A stretch of 64,000 nt of DNA, from NCBI GenBank assembly GCA_963832725.1, contig CAWHVG010000005.1, forward strand, positions 558,001 to 622,000, in the 5' to 3' direction. Both the position numbers and the translations under genes were made by a program. This document shows positions 7,961-16,758 of this stretch, piece after piece; the first letter of the stretch is position 1, and the number at the start of each line of letters is the position of its first letter. The notes beneath the pieces were generated by a model. It was given only the letters and a program-made list of their open reading frames with translations, searched no databases and was not told where the DNA came from. This DNA comes from JAEZBP01 sp963832725. GTDB lineage: Bacteria; Myxococcota_A; Polyangia; Polyangiales; Sandaracinaceae.

Positions 7961-9631
7961 TCACTCGAACTTCCAATCGGGATCCTCGGGGTGCTTCAGG
8001 TCCCAGAGGGGTCGCCGACTCTTGACCTCGGGGACCCGCTCGAAGTCGTAGGACGCTGGTGGCGACGTGGTCGCCCACTCGAGGGTCCACGCGTCCCATG
8101 GATCGTCGCCAGCCTCTTCACCATGTCGCAGGGCCCAGAACAGGTTCGCGAAGAGCACGAGGAACGACACGCCCAGAATGAAGGCACCGATCGTGGCGGC
8201 GAGGTTCCAGGGCTCGAGCCCCATGCCGGGCGCGAACGTGTAGACGCGGCGAGGCATCCCGAGAATCCCGGCGATGTGCATCGGCCCGAACGTCAGGTTG
8301 AATCCGATGAGCATCAGCGCGAAATGCCAACGCCCGAGGCGTTCGCTGAGCATCCGGCCACTCATCTTCGGAAACCAGTAGTAGAACGCACTGGTGATCG
8401 CGAACAAGCTCCCGCCGAACAAGACATAGTGGAAGTGCGCCACCACGAAATACGTGTCTGTGACCTGCCAGTCTATCGGAACAGCGGCCAGCATCACTCC
8501 GGTGAGCCCGCCGATCACGAACATCGACACGAATCCGATCGCGAAGAGCATCGGCGTCGCGAGACGAATGTGGCCCCGGTACATGGTGGCCACCCAGTTG
8601 AACACCTTGATGCCCGTGGGAACGGCGATCAGGAAGCTCGTCCCCGCGAAGATGTCGTCGAGGGGCAGCGTCATTCCCACGGCGAACATGTGGTGCGCCC
8701 AGACGGCCAGGCTGAGGAACGCGATGGCGACCGTCGCCGCCGCGACCGACTCGTACCCGAAGATCACTTTGCGCGAGAACACGGGGATGATCTCGGAGAC
8801 CATTCCGAAGGCCGGCAACACCATGATGTACACTTCCGGGTGCCCAAAGAACCAGAAGAGGTGTTGCCACAGAAGCGCCGACCCTTCACTGCCCGCCGCA
8901 AAGAACTGCGTCCCGAGTTGACGATCCAAGAGCAGCATGGTTTGCGCTGCTGTCAGGGGCGGGAACGCGACCACGATGAGGAACGACGTCGCCAGAACCA
9001 TCCACACGAAGAGCGGCAACTTTCCGATGGTCATCCCTTTCGTGCGGAGAGAGACGATGGTCGCGATGAGGTTGACCGCGGCCCCCATCGTCCCCACGCC
9101 GCTGACGAGGAGTCCGAGCGCCCAGAAGTCTGGCGAATGGGTGCGCGTGAAGGCGTACGCGGTCAGCGGCGAATACGCGAACCATCCGATGTCGGGCGCG
9201 GCCTGCTCGAAGTAGCTGTAATAGAGGAGCAGTCCGCCAAACGCAAAACACCAGAAACTGAACGCGTTCAGGCGGGGGAAGGCCATATCCCGTGCGCCGA
9301 TCATCAACGGCACGAGGTAGTTCGAGAATCCCAGCAGGATGGGCATCACGACGAAGAAGATCATCGTCGTGCCGTGCATGGTGAAGAGCTGGTTGTACTC
9401 CTCGGGGCTGAGGACCGTGGATCGGGGGAACGTCAGCTGCACGCGCATGACGAGCGCCTGCAACCCCGCGATGACCATGAAGAGGGCCGAGGTGACGATG
9501 TATAGGATGCCGATTCGCTTGTGATCGACGGTCGTGGTCCACCGGTCGGCCGGTCGGTCGCTCGTCGGTACCGACTGGGGGATGGCGACGGCAGTCGGCA
9601 CCGCCGCGATGGATGACGATGATTCGGACAT
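7961..9631 (-). CDS. ctaD: Cytochrome c oxidase subunit I
   Basis: A 556-residue heme-copper oxidase subunit I. Visible landmarks are TMHGTTMIFFVVMP (low-spin heme ligand), WQHLFWFFGHPEVYIMVLPAFG containing the CuB His and the His-Tyr region, WAHHMFAVG (the CuB di-histidine), the K-channel sequence around FAGTSFLIAVPTG, and the TYFVVAHFHYVLFG heme-ligand region. These place it with A-type oxidases. The catalytic centre reduces oxygen at the cytoplasmic membrane and pumps protons. It lies 10 bases after subunit II-c. Confidence 0.97.
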   Translation of the reverse strand: MSESSSSIAAVPTAVAIPQSVPTSDRPADRWTTTVDHKRIGILYIVTSALFMVIAGLQALVMRVQLTFPRSTVLSPEEYNQLFTMHGTTMIFFVVMPILLGFSNYLVPLMIGARDMAFPRLNAFSFWCFAFGGLLLYYSYFEQAAPDIGWFAYSPLTAYAFTRTHSPDFWALGLLVSGVGTMGAAVNLIATIVSLRTKGMTIGKLPLFVWMVLATSFLIVVAFPPLTAAQTMLLLDRQLGTQFFAAGSEGSALLWQHLFWFFGHPEVYIMVLPAFGMVSEIIPVFSRKVIFGYESVAAATVAIAFLSLAVWAHHMFAVGMTLPLDDIFAGTSFLIAVPTGIKVFNWVATMYRGHIRLATPMLFAIGFVSMFVIGGLTGVMLAAVPIDWQVTDTYFVVAHFHYVLFGGSLFAITSAFYYWFPKMSGRMLSERLGRWHFALMLIGFNLTFGPMHIAGILGMPRRVYTFAPGMGLEPWNLAATIGAFILGVSFLVLFANLFWALRHGEEAGDDPWDAWTLEWATTSPPASYDFERVPEVKSRRPLWDLKHPEDPDWKFE

Positions 9632-9641
9632 CGCGGCGCGC

Positions 9642-10706
9642 CTAGTCGAGTGTGATGAGGTAGTCGGTGAGCTGAGACACTTGCGATTCTGTGAGCTGCA
9701 TATTCGGCATGAGACAGCCTGGCTTGATGGCCTGTGGATCGCGGATCCAGGCCTCGAGGTTGTGGCGGTCGTTTGGCAGGACCCCGGCGGCGAGCGTCTC
9801 TCGAGACATGAGGTGCGTGAGGTCGGGGCCGTTGACCCCTTGAGCCGCCGTACCGCGGATCGCGTGGCAGTTCTGGCAGGCGAGGCCGATGAAGAGGTCT
9901 CGTCCCGCGCGCACGGAGGGGTCGTCGACGGCGGGCTCGCGTTGATGCTCGAGCCAGCGCCGGAAGCGTGCGGGTGGGTCGGCGACCACGCGTAGCATCA
10001 TGTTGGCGTGTTGCGTACCGCAGAACTCGGCACACTGACCGCGGTAGATGCCTGCGGATCGGACGGCGAACGAGGTCTGGTTCGGATGGCCGGGGATCAC
10101 GTCGGTCTTACCGTTGAGACGTGGCAGCCAGAAGCTGTGAATCACGTCCGCTGAGACCAGCCGGAACGCGATGGTCTTTCCGGTCGGCACATGGAGCTCA
10201 TTCGCCGTCACGATCGGCGCGCTCGGCGCCGACCCCTCCGTCGCCGGATCGGCGTACGTGTACTCCCACCACCACCGGTATCCGGTGACCGTGACGTGGA
10301 GCGGGTCCGCCTTTGGCTCGGCGCGGAGGGCGTGCGTCGTGCGCATCACGACGAGGAAGAAGGCCAAGACAATCAAGAGCGGGCCCACCGTCCAGGCCAC
10401 CTCGATCGGGCCACTGCCGTAGAACTGGGGCGGCTCCTCGTCCGTCGCGGTGCGCTTGGGCCGTCGGAACCGGAACACGAAGTAGAGGAGGGCGCCCTGG
10501 ACGAGGACGAAGATGACCGCCGAGACCACGAGGACGAGTCTCGAGACGTCCACGATGGAGTCTGCCTGAGGCGTCGCGGGGCTCCAGACCTGCATCGCCA
10601 GCGGAAACGATGCGACGCTGGCGTGAGTCCAGAGCGGACCTGCCGGCGCGCCAGAGGCGCGGTTGTCGGCACGCCGCCTCCGTCCGTATTCGGTGGGGCT
10701 TCCCAC
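9642..10706 (-). CDS. ctaC: Cytochrome c oxidase subunit II with fused cytochrome c (caa3 type)
   Basis: First gene of the respiratory operon, up to 354 residues. Two helices (about residues 55-80 and 100-120) are followed by the cupredoxin domain with GYRWWWEYTY (aromatic electron-entry patch), HSFWLPRLNGKTD and the CuA ligands in GQCAEFCGTQHANM. A cytochrome c domain follows with CQNCH and an LMPNM distal Met. The covalent cytochrome defines the caa3 type. The start is uncertain: ATG at 10706 gives a long Arg-rich leader, while an internal ATG at 10595 (MQVWSPATP) would give a shorter N-terminus closer to the first helix. Confidence 0.95.
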   Translation of the reverse strand: MGSPTEYGRRRRADNRASGAPAGPLWTHASVASFPLAMQVWSPATPQADSIVDVSRLVLVVSAVIFVLVQGALLYFVFRFRRPKRTATDEEPPQFYGSGPIEVAWTVGPLLIVLAFFLVVMRTTHALRAEPKADPLHVTVTGYRWWWEYTYADPATEGSAPSAPIVTANELHVPTGKTIAFRLVSADVIHSFWLPRLNGKTDVIPGHPNQTSFAVRSAGIYRGQCAEFCGTQHANMMLRVVADPPARFRRWLEHQREPAVDDPSVRAGRDLFIGLACQNCHAIRGTAAQGVNGPDLTHLMSRETLAAGVLPNDRHNLEAWIRDPQAIKPGCLMPNMQLTESQVSQLTDYLITLD

Positions 10707-10937
10707 GGCGACCTCCCTTCTCCCGCCCTCCTATGTCCTCGGGAGCTGACATCAAGGCTCCGGCGGGGTCCTTTTTTTCGGAGGGCGGGCTCGAACCTGC
10801 AGGGCGAGGGGTCGCGCGCGCCGCAGAGCACGGGCCGCGAGATCCGCCTTCAGCCCGAGGAGCGCAGCCTGCGCTCGAGCTCGTCATACCTATCCGCTCC
10901 GCACGAGCTGCTCTCCGCGGGAGCGAGACGCGGCTTC
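10707..10937 (-). promoter_or_regulatory. Upstream region of the respiratory operon
   Basis: These 231 bases separate the 3' end of the minus-strand membrane-protein gene from the start of the subunit II gene and must hold the operon promoter unless it is transcribed through. It contains a T7 run at 10782-10788 on the plus strand. No convincing promoter boxes or operator palindrome could be picked out by eye. Confidence 0.3.
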
Positions 10938-12367
10938 TCAGAAGCGGCCGCCGAGCGTGAGGCTTGCGCCGCCGCGGGTGGGCGAGATGCCGAGGCGAAC
11001 GGTGGCGTCGGTGGAGGCCGCGCGCGGACCCTGCATCCCGTCGGTGAGCAGGTAGGTGAGCAGCCAGCCGCCGACGCTGCCAATCAGCATCGAGGTTCCC
11101 ATGAAGGGCAGCGACAGCCCGGTGCTCGACTGCAGGAAGTAGAGGTAGGAGACCAGCGCGCCGAGGCCGGAGCCGGCGAAGAAGCCGAGGTCGAGAAAGA
11201 GCGTGCGTCGCGTCGAGGGCTCGGCATCCAGCGCCGTCATCGATCATCCCGGCCAGCAGGCCCGCGTCCATCGCCGCCATGCTCAGCCCGATGCCGAGCA
11301 CCGGATCCTGATACTCGGTCAACATCGCCACGTAGGTGCCCAGGCCCGCGCCCCAGTACCCGGTCGACTCCACGAAGCGCGCTTCGTCGACCGTCGGCGT
11401 CAGACCGAAGCCGACGCCGAGCCCGACCGCCGCGCCAATCATCGCGCCGCCCCAGACCAGGCTGAAGCTCGTCCGCGGGTCGGTAGTCGAGGCGTCGACG
11501 GCGTAGAGCGCGAGCGCGAGCGCCCCGTGACCGAAGCCGAGGCGGAATCGAAGCGCTGATCGTCGGCGGGACGCCGCTCGGGAGGCGCATGGTGAGGTCG
11601 AGGCTGAGGACGCCGACCGCGAAGAGGCCGGCGCCGGCCAGGGTGGTGAAGACGTAGGTCGTCCCGCTGGCGCCGCCGTTCGTCGTGACGAAAGGCAGGT
11701 AGCCGCCCGTCAGCGCGCCGAGGCCGGCCGCCGTGATGTAGAGCTCGACGATCTCGCCCGTGCCGCGGCGGCCGTCGTCGTGTCGCGGAGCGCTCGGGAG
11801 CGCCGGCGGCGCGGCGACGGGGACGGACGCAGCGGGGGGCGGAGCGACGCCGAGCCGGGAGGCCGCGACGCCGCGGAGCTGGCGGGCCCGGGTGAAGAGC
11901 GGCGAGCCCGTGGGCAGGCGCGCCAGCACGAAGTCCAGCCGGGCCAGCGCGACCTGCGGCTGCGCGGCGCGCAGATCGAGCTCGGACTGCACGATCATCG
12001 GCGCGAGCACCTCGTCGGCCGGGGGCTCGGAAGGGCTCTCGGGCATCCGCTGGGCCGCAATCAGCCGCATTCCGTCGGCCCGCACCCGAAGCGGCAGGTC
12101 CGCCGGAAGTACCGACGCGACGATGCTCGCCCGCGCCATCGCCAAGGGGACGCGGCCGGCCGTCAGGTCCTCTTCGGCAGCCATCAGCAGCGGCCCGACC
12201 AGGAAGTCGAGCGGGACGCCGCGGAAGGTCGGCGCGCTCGGCGGAGACGCACCGACAGGCGCGCCGGGCGGCGGCGGCACGGCCAAGCCCGCGGCGCCCG
12301 CGTCCTGCGCTTCCGCGACGCTCGCGAGCAACGCGAGCCCGAGCAGCGCGCTGGCCAGCTCCCGCAT
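10938..12367 (-). CDS. Secreted/membrane protein of unknown function (two frameshifts as sequenced)
   Basis: From ATG 12367 the protein opens with a signal peptide (LASALLGLALLASVAEA), a Pro/Ala-rich stretch, a helical middle (residues about 60-170) and then glycine-rich hydrophobic segments that look like four or five membrane hairpins (VVTTNG... region, LVWGGAMIGAAVGLG, FFAGSGLGALVSYLYF, IGSVGGWLLTYLL). Two breaks interrupt it. At 11545-11549 GAATC replaces an expected GATC, and at 11238-11247 a second one-base change sits in CATCGATCAT. Repairing both gives about 475 residues ending SLTLGGRF. I do not recognise the family. It is divergent from glmU. Confidence 0.6.
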
Positions 12368-12700
12368 CGTCCGCCCACTATATCAGGCCGGCGCTGCGAC
12401 CTGGACCGCGACAATCCGGCCTGACGCCGAGCGGGATCGACCGGTCCCTTCGATGCTCGGCGGGCACGTTCCCGCGCTCGAAGCCGCCCCCATCCGACGC
12501 GGCTCCCGTCGTCCGCGCCGCATCGCGCGCCCACGCCGGAGTCCCTGTCCCTGCCTTCGCTCGAGCGCGCCCTTGCGAGAGCGGCCGAGAGCGCATAATC
12601 CGGCGGGCGAGCCCGTCCGGCGCAGGACGGGCATCAGCGGGGCGACGGACGCTCCGCCGGGAGCGAGGGCGATGAGCGTTCGACGAAGCTCGCAGCGATC
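12368..12700. other. Divergent intergenic region upstream of glmU
   Basis: About 330 bases between two divergently transcribed genes, so it should hold promoters for both. It is very G+C-rich with no clear palindrome or promoter boxes. The last 29 bases (from the ATG at 12672) probably belong to the glmU coding region: the frame upstream of the assigned GTG reads STKLAAI, typical of the GlmU N-terminus, but is one base out of phase with that ATG. Confidence 0.4.
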
Positions 12701-14092
12701 GTGCTGGCCGCCGGCCAAGGCACGCGGATGAAGAGCGATCGGCCGAAGGTGCTGCACGAGGTCGCGGGTCGGCCGATGGTCGACTGGCCGGTGCAGGCCG
12801 CGCTCGACGCGGGCGCCGAGCGGGTCGTGGTCGTGGTCGGGCACGGCCGCGAAGAGGTGGAAGCCGCCCTCGCGGCCCGCTTCGACGCGCGGGTGGAGAC
12901 GGCCGTGCAAGCCGAGCAGAAGGGCACCGGTCACGCCGCGCGCTGCGCGCTTCCGGCGCTGGCGGCGTTCGAAGGCGACGTCGTGATCCTCTACGGCGAC
13001 GTGCCGCTGATCGAGGCGGAGGCCATCGAGGCCCTGCTCGACGCGCGGGCCAGAGGGCGCGGACCGCTCTCCCTGTTGACCTGCCGGGCGCCGGATCCGA
13101 GCGGCTACGGGCGCATCCTTCGCGACGCGGACGGCCACGTGATCGGGATCCGCGAGCACAAGGACGCCAGCGCCGAGGAGCGCGCCATCGACGAGATCAA
13201 CCCCGGCCTCTACGCGGCCGACCTCTCGTTCCTGCGCGACGCGCTGGAGGACCTGCGCGCCGACAACGCGCAGGGCGAGCTCTACCTGACCGACATCGTG
13301 CCGCGCGCCGCATCGCAGGGAGGTGCCGAGGGCACGACGTGGCCGCTGGCCAGCCTCCAGGGCGTCAACGATCGCGCGCAGCTCGCGGAGGCCGCCGCCG
13401 TGATGCGCAGGCGGATCGCCGTCCGGCACGCGAAGGAAGGCGTGACGGTGCGCGATCTGAACCGGGTCGACATCGACGCCGACGTCAGGATCGAAGCGGA
13501 CGCGGTGCTCGAGCCGGGCGTGGTGCTCCGCGGCGCGTGTCGGATCGGCCGGGGCGCGCGGATCGACGTCGGCTGCGTGCTGACCAACGTGGAGGTCGCC
13601 GCGAACGCGTACCTGAAACCCTACAGCGTCGCGATCGACAGCCGCGTCGGCGAGGGCGCGCAGGTCGGCCCCTTCTCGCACCTCCGGCCGGGCTCCGACC
13701 TCGGCCCCGAGTCGCACGTCGGCAACTTCGTCGAGACGAAGAAGACCTCGCTCGGCCGCGGCGCGAAGGCCAACCACCTGGCCTACCTCGGCGACGGCAT
13801 CGTCGAGGAGGGCGTGAACGTCGGCGCCGGCACCATCTTCTGCAACTACGACGGCTTCCAGAAGCACACCACGGTGCTCGAGGCGGGCTGCTTCATCGGC
13901 AGCGACTCGCAGCTCGTGGCGCCGGTCCGTGTCGGCAAGAACGCCTACGTCGCCACCGGGACCACCGTGACCCGGGACGTCCCCGCCGACGCCCTCGCGG
14001 TCGGGCGCACCAAACAACAGAACAAAGAAGGCTACGCGTCGCGGCTCCGGGCCCGCTTCGCCGCCGCCGCCAAGGCCGAGAAGAAGCCCTGA
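12701..14092 (+). CDS. glmU: Bifunctional GlmU: UTP-GlcNAc-1-P uridylyltransferase / GlcN-1-P acetyltransferase
   Basis: At least 463 residues. The N-terminal pyrophosphorylase domain starts with the nucleotide-binding signature LAAGQGTRMKSDRPKVLHE and includes YGDVPLI (metal/uridyl site) and EINPGLY. The left-handed beta-helix acetyltransferase domain follows, with GVNVGAGTIFCNYDG and HTTVLEAG, ending in a basic tail. The enzyme makes UDP-GlcNAc for peptidoglycan and LPS in the cytoplasm. The assigned GTG removes the start of the first beta strand; in-frame residues AAI lie just upstream without a start codon, while an ATG at 12672 is one base out of frame. The true start is therefore likely 12672 with an indel near 12678-12684. 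The gene is not beside glmS. Confidence 0.95.
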   Translation: MLAAGQGTRMKSDRPKVLHEVAGRPMVDWPVQAALDAGAERVVVVVGHGREEVEAALAARFDARVETAVQAEQKGTGHAARCALPALAAFEGDVVILYGDVPLIEAEAIEALLDARARGRGPLSLLTCRAPDPSGYGRILRDADGHVIGIREHKDASAEERAIDEINPGLYAADLSFLRDALEDLRADNAQGELYLTDIVPRAASQGGAEGTTWPLASLQGVNDRAQLAEAAAVMRRRIAVRHAKEGVTVRDLNRVDIDADVRIEADAVLEPGVVLRGACRIGRGARIDVGCVLTNVEVAANAYLKPYSVAIDSRVGEGAQVGPFSHLRPGSDLGPESHVGNFVETKKTSLGRGAKANHLAYLGDGIVEEGVNVGAGTIFCNYDGFQKHTTVLEAGCFIGSDSQLVAPVRVGKNAYVATGTTVTRDVPADALAVGRTKQQNKEGYASRLRARFAAAAKAEKKP

Positions 14093-14125
14093 CGCGAGCC
14101 GCGCTGGGGCCATGTCACCCGAGAG

Positions 14126-14170
14126 GCTCTTCTCTCGACAGCTCTTCTTTCGACAGCTCTTCTTGCGGCT
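14126..14170 (+). repeat. Three tandem 15-bp units upstream of the DUF2171-like gene
   Basis: Units at 14126-14140, 14141-14155 and 14156-14170. The first two differ at one base (GCTCTTCTCTCGACA and GCTCTTCTTTCGACA); the third keeps only the first nine bases. They end 12 bases before the next start codon, so they lie in its 5' leader. Function is unknown. Confidence 0.7.
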
Positions 14171-14182
14171 GGGAGCGACGAC

Positions 14183-14461
14183 ATGGACGACACGCGAGGC
14201 ATCCGCCGCGGGATGAAGGTCGTGGACATGAACGGCGAGCGGCTCGGCAGAGTGACGCGCGCCGACGCCGAGACCTTCACCTACGCGCGCGGCTTCCCCT
14301 TCCGGAAGCGCGTGCGCACCCGCTACGAGATCGTGGCCGAGGTGCACGGTCACGAAGTGCGGACGAGGCAGACCGGCGCGCAAATCGAGGCCGAGGCCTA
14401 CGCCTCCCCGCTCGCCAAAGAGCGCTGGGGCGGCGTCGTCCCCACCGGCGAGCCGGCCTGA
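14183..14461 (+). CDS. DUF2171/PRC-barrel-like small protein
   Basis: A 92-residue protein with the pattern IRRGMKVVDMNGERLGRV near the N-terminus, as in DUF2171/PRC-barrel-like proteins that form small beta barrels. The C-terminal half is charged (EAEAYASPLAKERWGG). Such proteins are common as hypothetical stress-related small proteins; no catalytic residues are evident. Start ATG at 14183 (MDDTRGIRRG) is preceded by an imperfect purine-rich GGGAGCGA. Confidence 0.7.
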   Translation: MDDTRGIRRGMKVVDMNGERLGRVTRADAETFTYARGFPFRKRVRTRYEIVAEVHGHEVRTRQTGAQIEAEAYASPLAKERWGGVVPTGEPA

Positions 14462-14513
14462 TCATCCCCTTCGGTGGCCGCGCCCCGGCCAAAAGCCTGG
14501 GGGGTGACGGGCG

Positions 14514-15417
14514 TCAGCGCGCGAGGTTCCTGGGCTCGACCCGGAACGTCTCCACCACGTGGTCGCGGAAGGCGCGGATCGCCGCCGGGAGGTGAGGGGT
14601 GCGGCGGTACACGACCCACACGGCGCCGGCCGCGAGCGCATGAGAAGGGAGCACCCGCGTCAGCTCCGGGATTGGAAAGGTCGGGATGAACCCGATGCCC
14701 ACGCCGGCGCGCACGCTGGCCCGGACGAACGAGAAGTCGTCGGCGTTGATCGGCCCCTGGACCTCGACCGAGGTCTCGCCGGCCGGCCCCAGCAGCTTCC
14801 AGCGGGCTTTGCCGCCCTGGGAACGGAAGAGGACGCAGTCGTGGGTGGCGAGGTCCTCGGGGCGCTCGGGGATGCCCCGCCGCTCGAGGTAGCTCGGCGC
14901 CGCGAAGAGGCCGAACTCCGTCTGGCCGACGCGGCGGGCGACGAGGTTGGTCGAGTCGGCGACGCGGCCCGCGCGGATGGCCACGTCGATGCCTTCCGCG
15001 ACCATGTCGACGATGCGGTTGGTGAGGACGACGTCGACCTGCACGGTCGGGTAGCGCGCGACGAAGGACGCCACGACATCGGCCAGGAGCTCGTGGCCGA
15101 CGTCCACCGGCGCGGTCACGCGCAACGTCCCCCGCGGCGTGCGCTGCTGCTCGGTCAATGCGCGCGTCGCCTCCTCGAGGCGATCGATGGCCGGCGCGGC
15201 GCGCTCGAAGAGAATCCGCGCCGGCGTCGGTCAGGCGAACGGTCCGGGTGGTCCGGCGGAGCAGCTCCGCGCCGAGCTCGCGCTCGAGCCGGGCGACGCG
15301 ACGGCTGACCGTGGACTTGGGGAGGCCGAGCTGTTTGGCCGCGGCCGTGAAGCTCCCCTGACGCACGACCTCGACGAACACCGGCAAGAGCTCGAGCTTC
15401 TCGATCGTTCCCGACAT
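14514..15417 (-). CDS. LysR-family transcriptional regulator (frameshifted as sequenced)
   Basis: Start ATG at 15417. Residues 1-65 are a LysR winged helix: FVEVVRQGSFTAAAKQLGLPKSTVSRRVARLERELGAELLRRTTRTVRLTDAGA. The frame breaks at 15212-15216, where the coding strand has GGATTCTC. Removing one T gives a continuous DLFERAAPAIDRLEEA. The remainder is a LysR substrate-binding domain beginning RGTLRVTAPVDVGHELL. The repaired length is about 300 residues, normal for the CrgA-type subgroup. It is divergently placed to the DoxX-family gene, the standard arrangement for a regulator and its target. The inducer is unknown. Confidence 0.9.
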
Positions 15418-15496
15418 GCAACAGTGCTTTCCAAACGAAGGTACTACCGCAGTCGACGGAACAAAACCAGATTGGGCGTCGAAAGGAAGGTTCGAC
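15418..15496. promoter_or_regulatory. LysR/DoxX divergent promoter region
   Basis: Seventy-nine bases between divergent starts, markedly more A-rich than the flanks. It includes the purine run GAAAGGAAGG at 15481-15490, the ribosome-binding site that fixes the DoxX start at 15497 instead of the upstream in-frame ATG at 15416. A LysR T-N11-A site is expected here but I could not single one out. Confidence 0.5.
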
Positions 15497-15943
15497 ATGC
15501 AAGCCATCGAGCGATTCGCGCCCACCACCGTCCGTCTGCTTCTGGGAGTCCTCTTCTTCGTCTTCGGCCTGAACGGCTTCCTCGGGCTCATCCCGCAGCC
15601 GCCGCATCCCGAGAGCGCGGGCGCGTTCCTCGGCGCGCTGGCGGCCACCGGCTACATGTTCCCGCTGATCAAGGGCACGGAGGTCGTCGCCGGTGCGCTC
15701 CTGCTGAGCAACCGCTTCGTCCCCCTGGCGCTGGTGCTCCTGGCGCCGGTGATCGTGAACATCGTGGCGTTCCACGCGGCGCTCGACCCGGCGGGGCTGC
15801 CCGTCGCGTTCGTGGCGTTGGCCTTGGAGCTCGGCGCGGCGTGGCTCTACCGCGACGCCTACCGCAGCGTGCTCGCGGCGCGCACGACCCGCGCAGCCTC
15901 GACGCGCACGCCCGCTCCGGCCGGCGCCGCGTCGGTCGCCTGA
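15497..15943 (+). CDS. DoxX-family membrane protein
   Basis: A 148-residue four-helix protein. The first helix LLLGVLFFVFGLNGFLGL is followed by PHPESAGAFLGALAATGYMFPLIKGTEVVAGALLL, typical of DoxX/DoxD-like membrane proteins (SURF4 superfamily). It ends in a basic Ala/Pro-rich cytoplasmic tail. Family members are linked to quinone or thiol redox at the membrane, but the role is poorly defined. Control by the divergent LysR regulator is inferred from gene order. Confidence 0.85.
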   Translation: MQAIERFAPTTVRLLLGVLFFVFGLNGFLGLIPQPPHPESAGAFLGALAATGYMFPLIKGTEVVAGALLLSNRFVPLALVLLAPVIVNIVAFHAALDPAGLPVAFVALALELGAAWLYRDAYRSVLAARTTRAASTRTPAPAGAASVA

Positions 15944-16041
15944 TCCGTCGCGCATCCATCCCGGCCGGCGACTCTGCGCCGGCGGCATCTTCAGGCGCGC
16001 GTCTCATCGCCGTCGGCGGCCCGCTCCGCCGGCGGCGCTCA

Positions 16042-16551
16042 TCAGCGCTTGGGGCCGATCAGCGTCCGCAGCACCGCGTGGGCGACTTCCTCGCCGCGCC
16101 AATCGGTCAGCGCCACCTCGACCTCGACCTCCTGCTTCTCGTTCCCGTCGAAGAGCGGACAGGTGCTGGTGCCGGTGATCGGTCCGCGCGCCTTCTTGAG
16201 GTACTCAATCGACATCCCGGCCACGATGAAGCGCGCGTCGTCGGGGAGCGTGTAGGCGACGGCCACGTTGCCGGTCAGCTCCGCCAGGTTCGCGAGCGCG
16301 ATGGCGTGGATGCAGTCGAGGTGGTTTCGCACCCGGCGCCGGTCGTCGAGCACGGTCCGGGCGTAGCCGCGGCGCAACTCCACCACCCGCGCGCCCATCG
16401 AGCCGGTGTAGGGCGCCGCGACGCCGACCAGGCGGCTGAAGAGGCCCTTGCCGCCGGGCACTTTCTCGAGGCGGTCCCAACTGTCGCGGATGAAGTTTCC
16501 GCGCTTCTCAATCGAGGGCAGGAGGCCCTGCACGCTGGCTGCGAGGTTCAT
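16042..16551 (-). CDS. DUF4442 hotdog-fold (thioesterase-like) protein
   Basis: The start at 16551 (MNLAASVQGLL) is preferred over 16608 because the extra leader is Arg/Gly-rich and uncharacteristic. The 169-residue protein has PYTGSMGARVVELRRGYARTVLDDRRRVRNHLDCIHAIALANLAELTGN, the DUF4442 version of the hotdog thioesterase helix, followed by EYLKKARGPITG. Family members are acyl-CoA-thioesterase-like; the substrate is unknown. It converges with the DoxX gene. Confidence 0.8.
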   Translation of the reverse strand: MNLAASVQGLLPSIEKRGNFIRDSWDRLEKVPGGKGLFSRLVGVAAPYTGSMGARVVELRRGYARTVLDDRRRVRNHLDCIHAIALANLAELTGNVAVAYTLPDDARFIVAGMSIEYLKKARGPITGTSTCPLFDGNEKQEVEVEVALTDWRGEEVAHAVLRTLIGPKR

Positions 16552-16693
16552 CACGGCGGAGCGTGACCAGCCGCGAGGGCCACGGCAAGGCGCCGTACCG
16601 ACCGCCAATCGGGCCAGCTCCGCGCCGCGTCCGCATCACGGATGCTCGACGCGCCCCCGTTCCCGATGCAAAGCGCCGCACACACGTGCGGAT

Positions 16694-16735
16694 ACGCACC
16701 CGACATCAATTAATGGTCGGATAGAATATGCGCGC
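16694..16735 (+). promoter_or_regulatory. A+T-rich promoter/operator-like segment before the MYXO-CTERM gene
   Basis: In an otherwise G+C-rich spacer, 16700-16720 is an imperfect inverted repeat with arms CCGAC and GTCGG around ATCAATTAATG. It is followed by TAGAAT at 16722-16727, a plausible -10 element, about 30 bases before the ATG at 16759. It is suggestive only. Confidence 0.4.
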
Positions 16736-16758
16736 CACACCCACCCCCGGATCCGACC

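Noticed and set aside
10780..10870. tRNA-like T-loop GGTTCGAGCCC on the minus strand
   Set aside because: The flanking bases do not form a proper T-stem (only 3 of 5 pairs), and no acceptor or anticodon arm was found.
12383..14383. A 666-residue minus-strand frame opposite glmU
   Set aside because: It is the antisense of glmU, a high-G+C shadow with no family features. The same applies to the long plus-strand frames across the respiratory operon.
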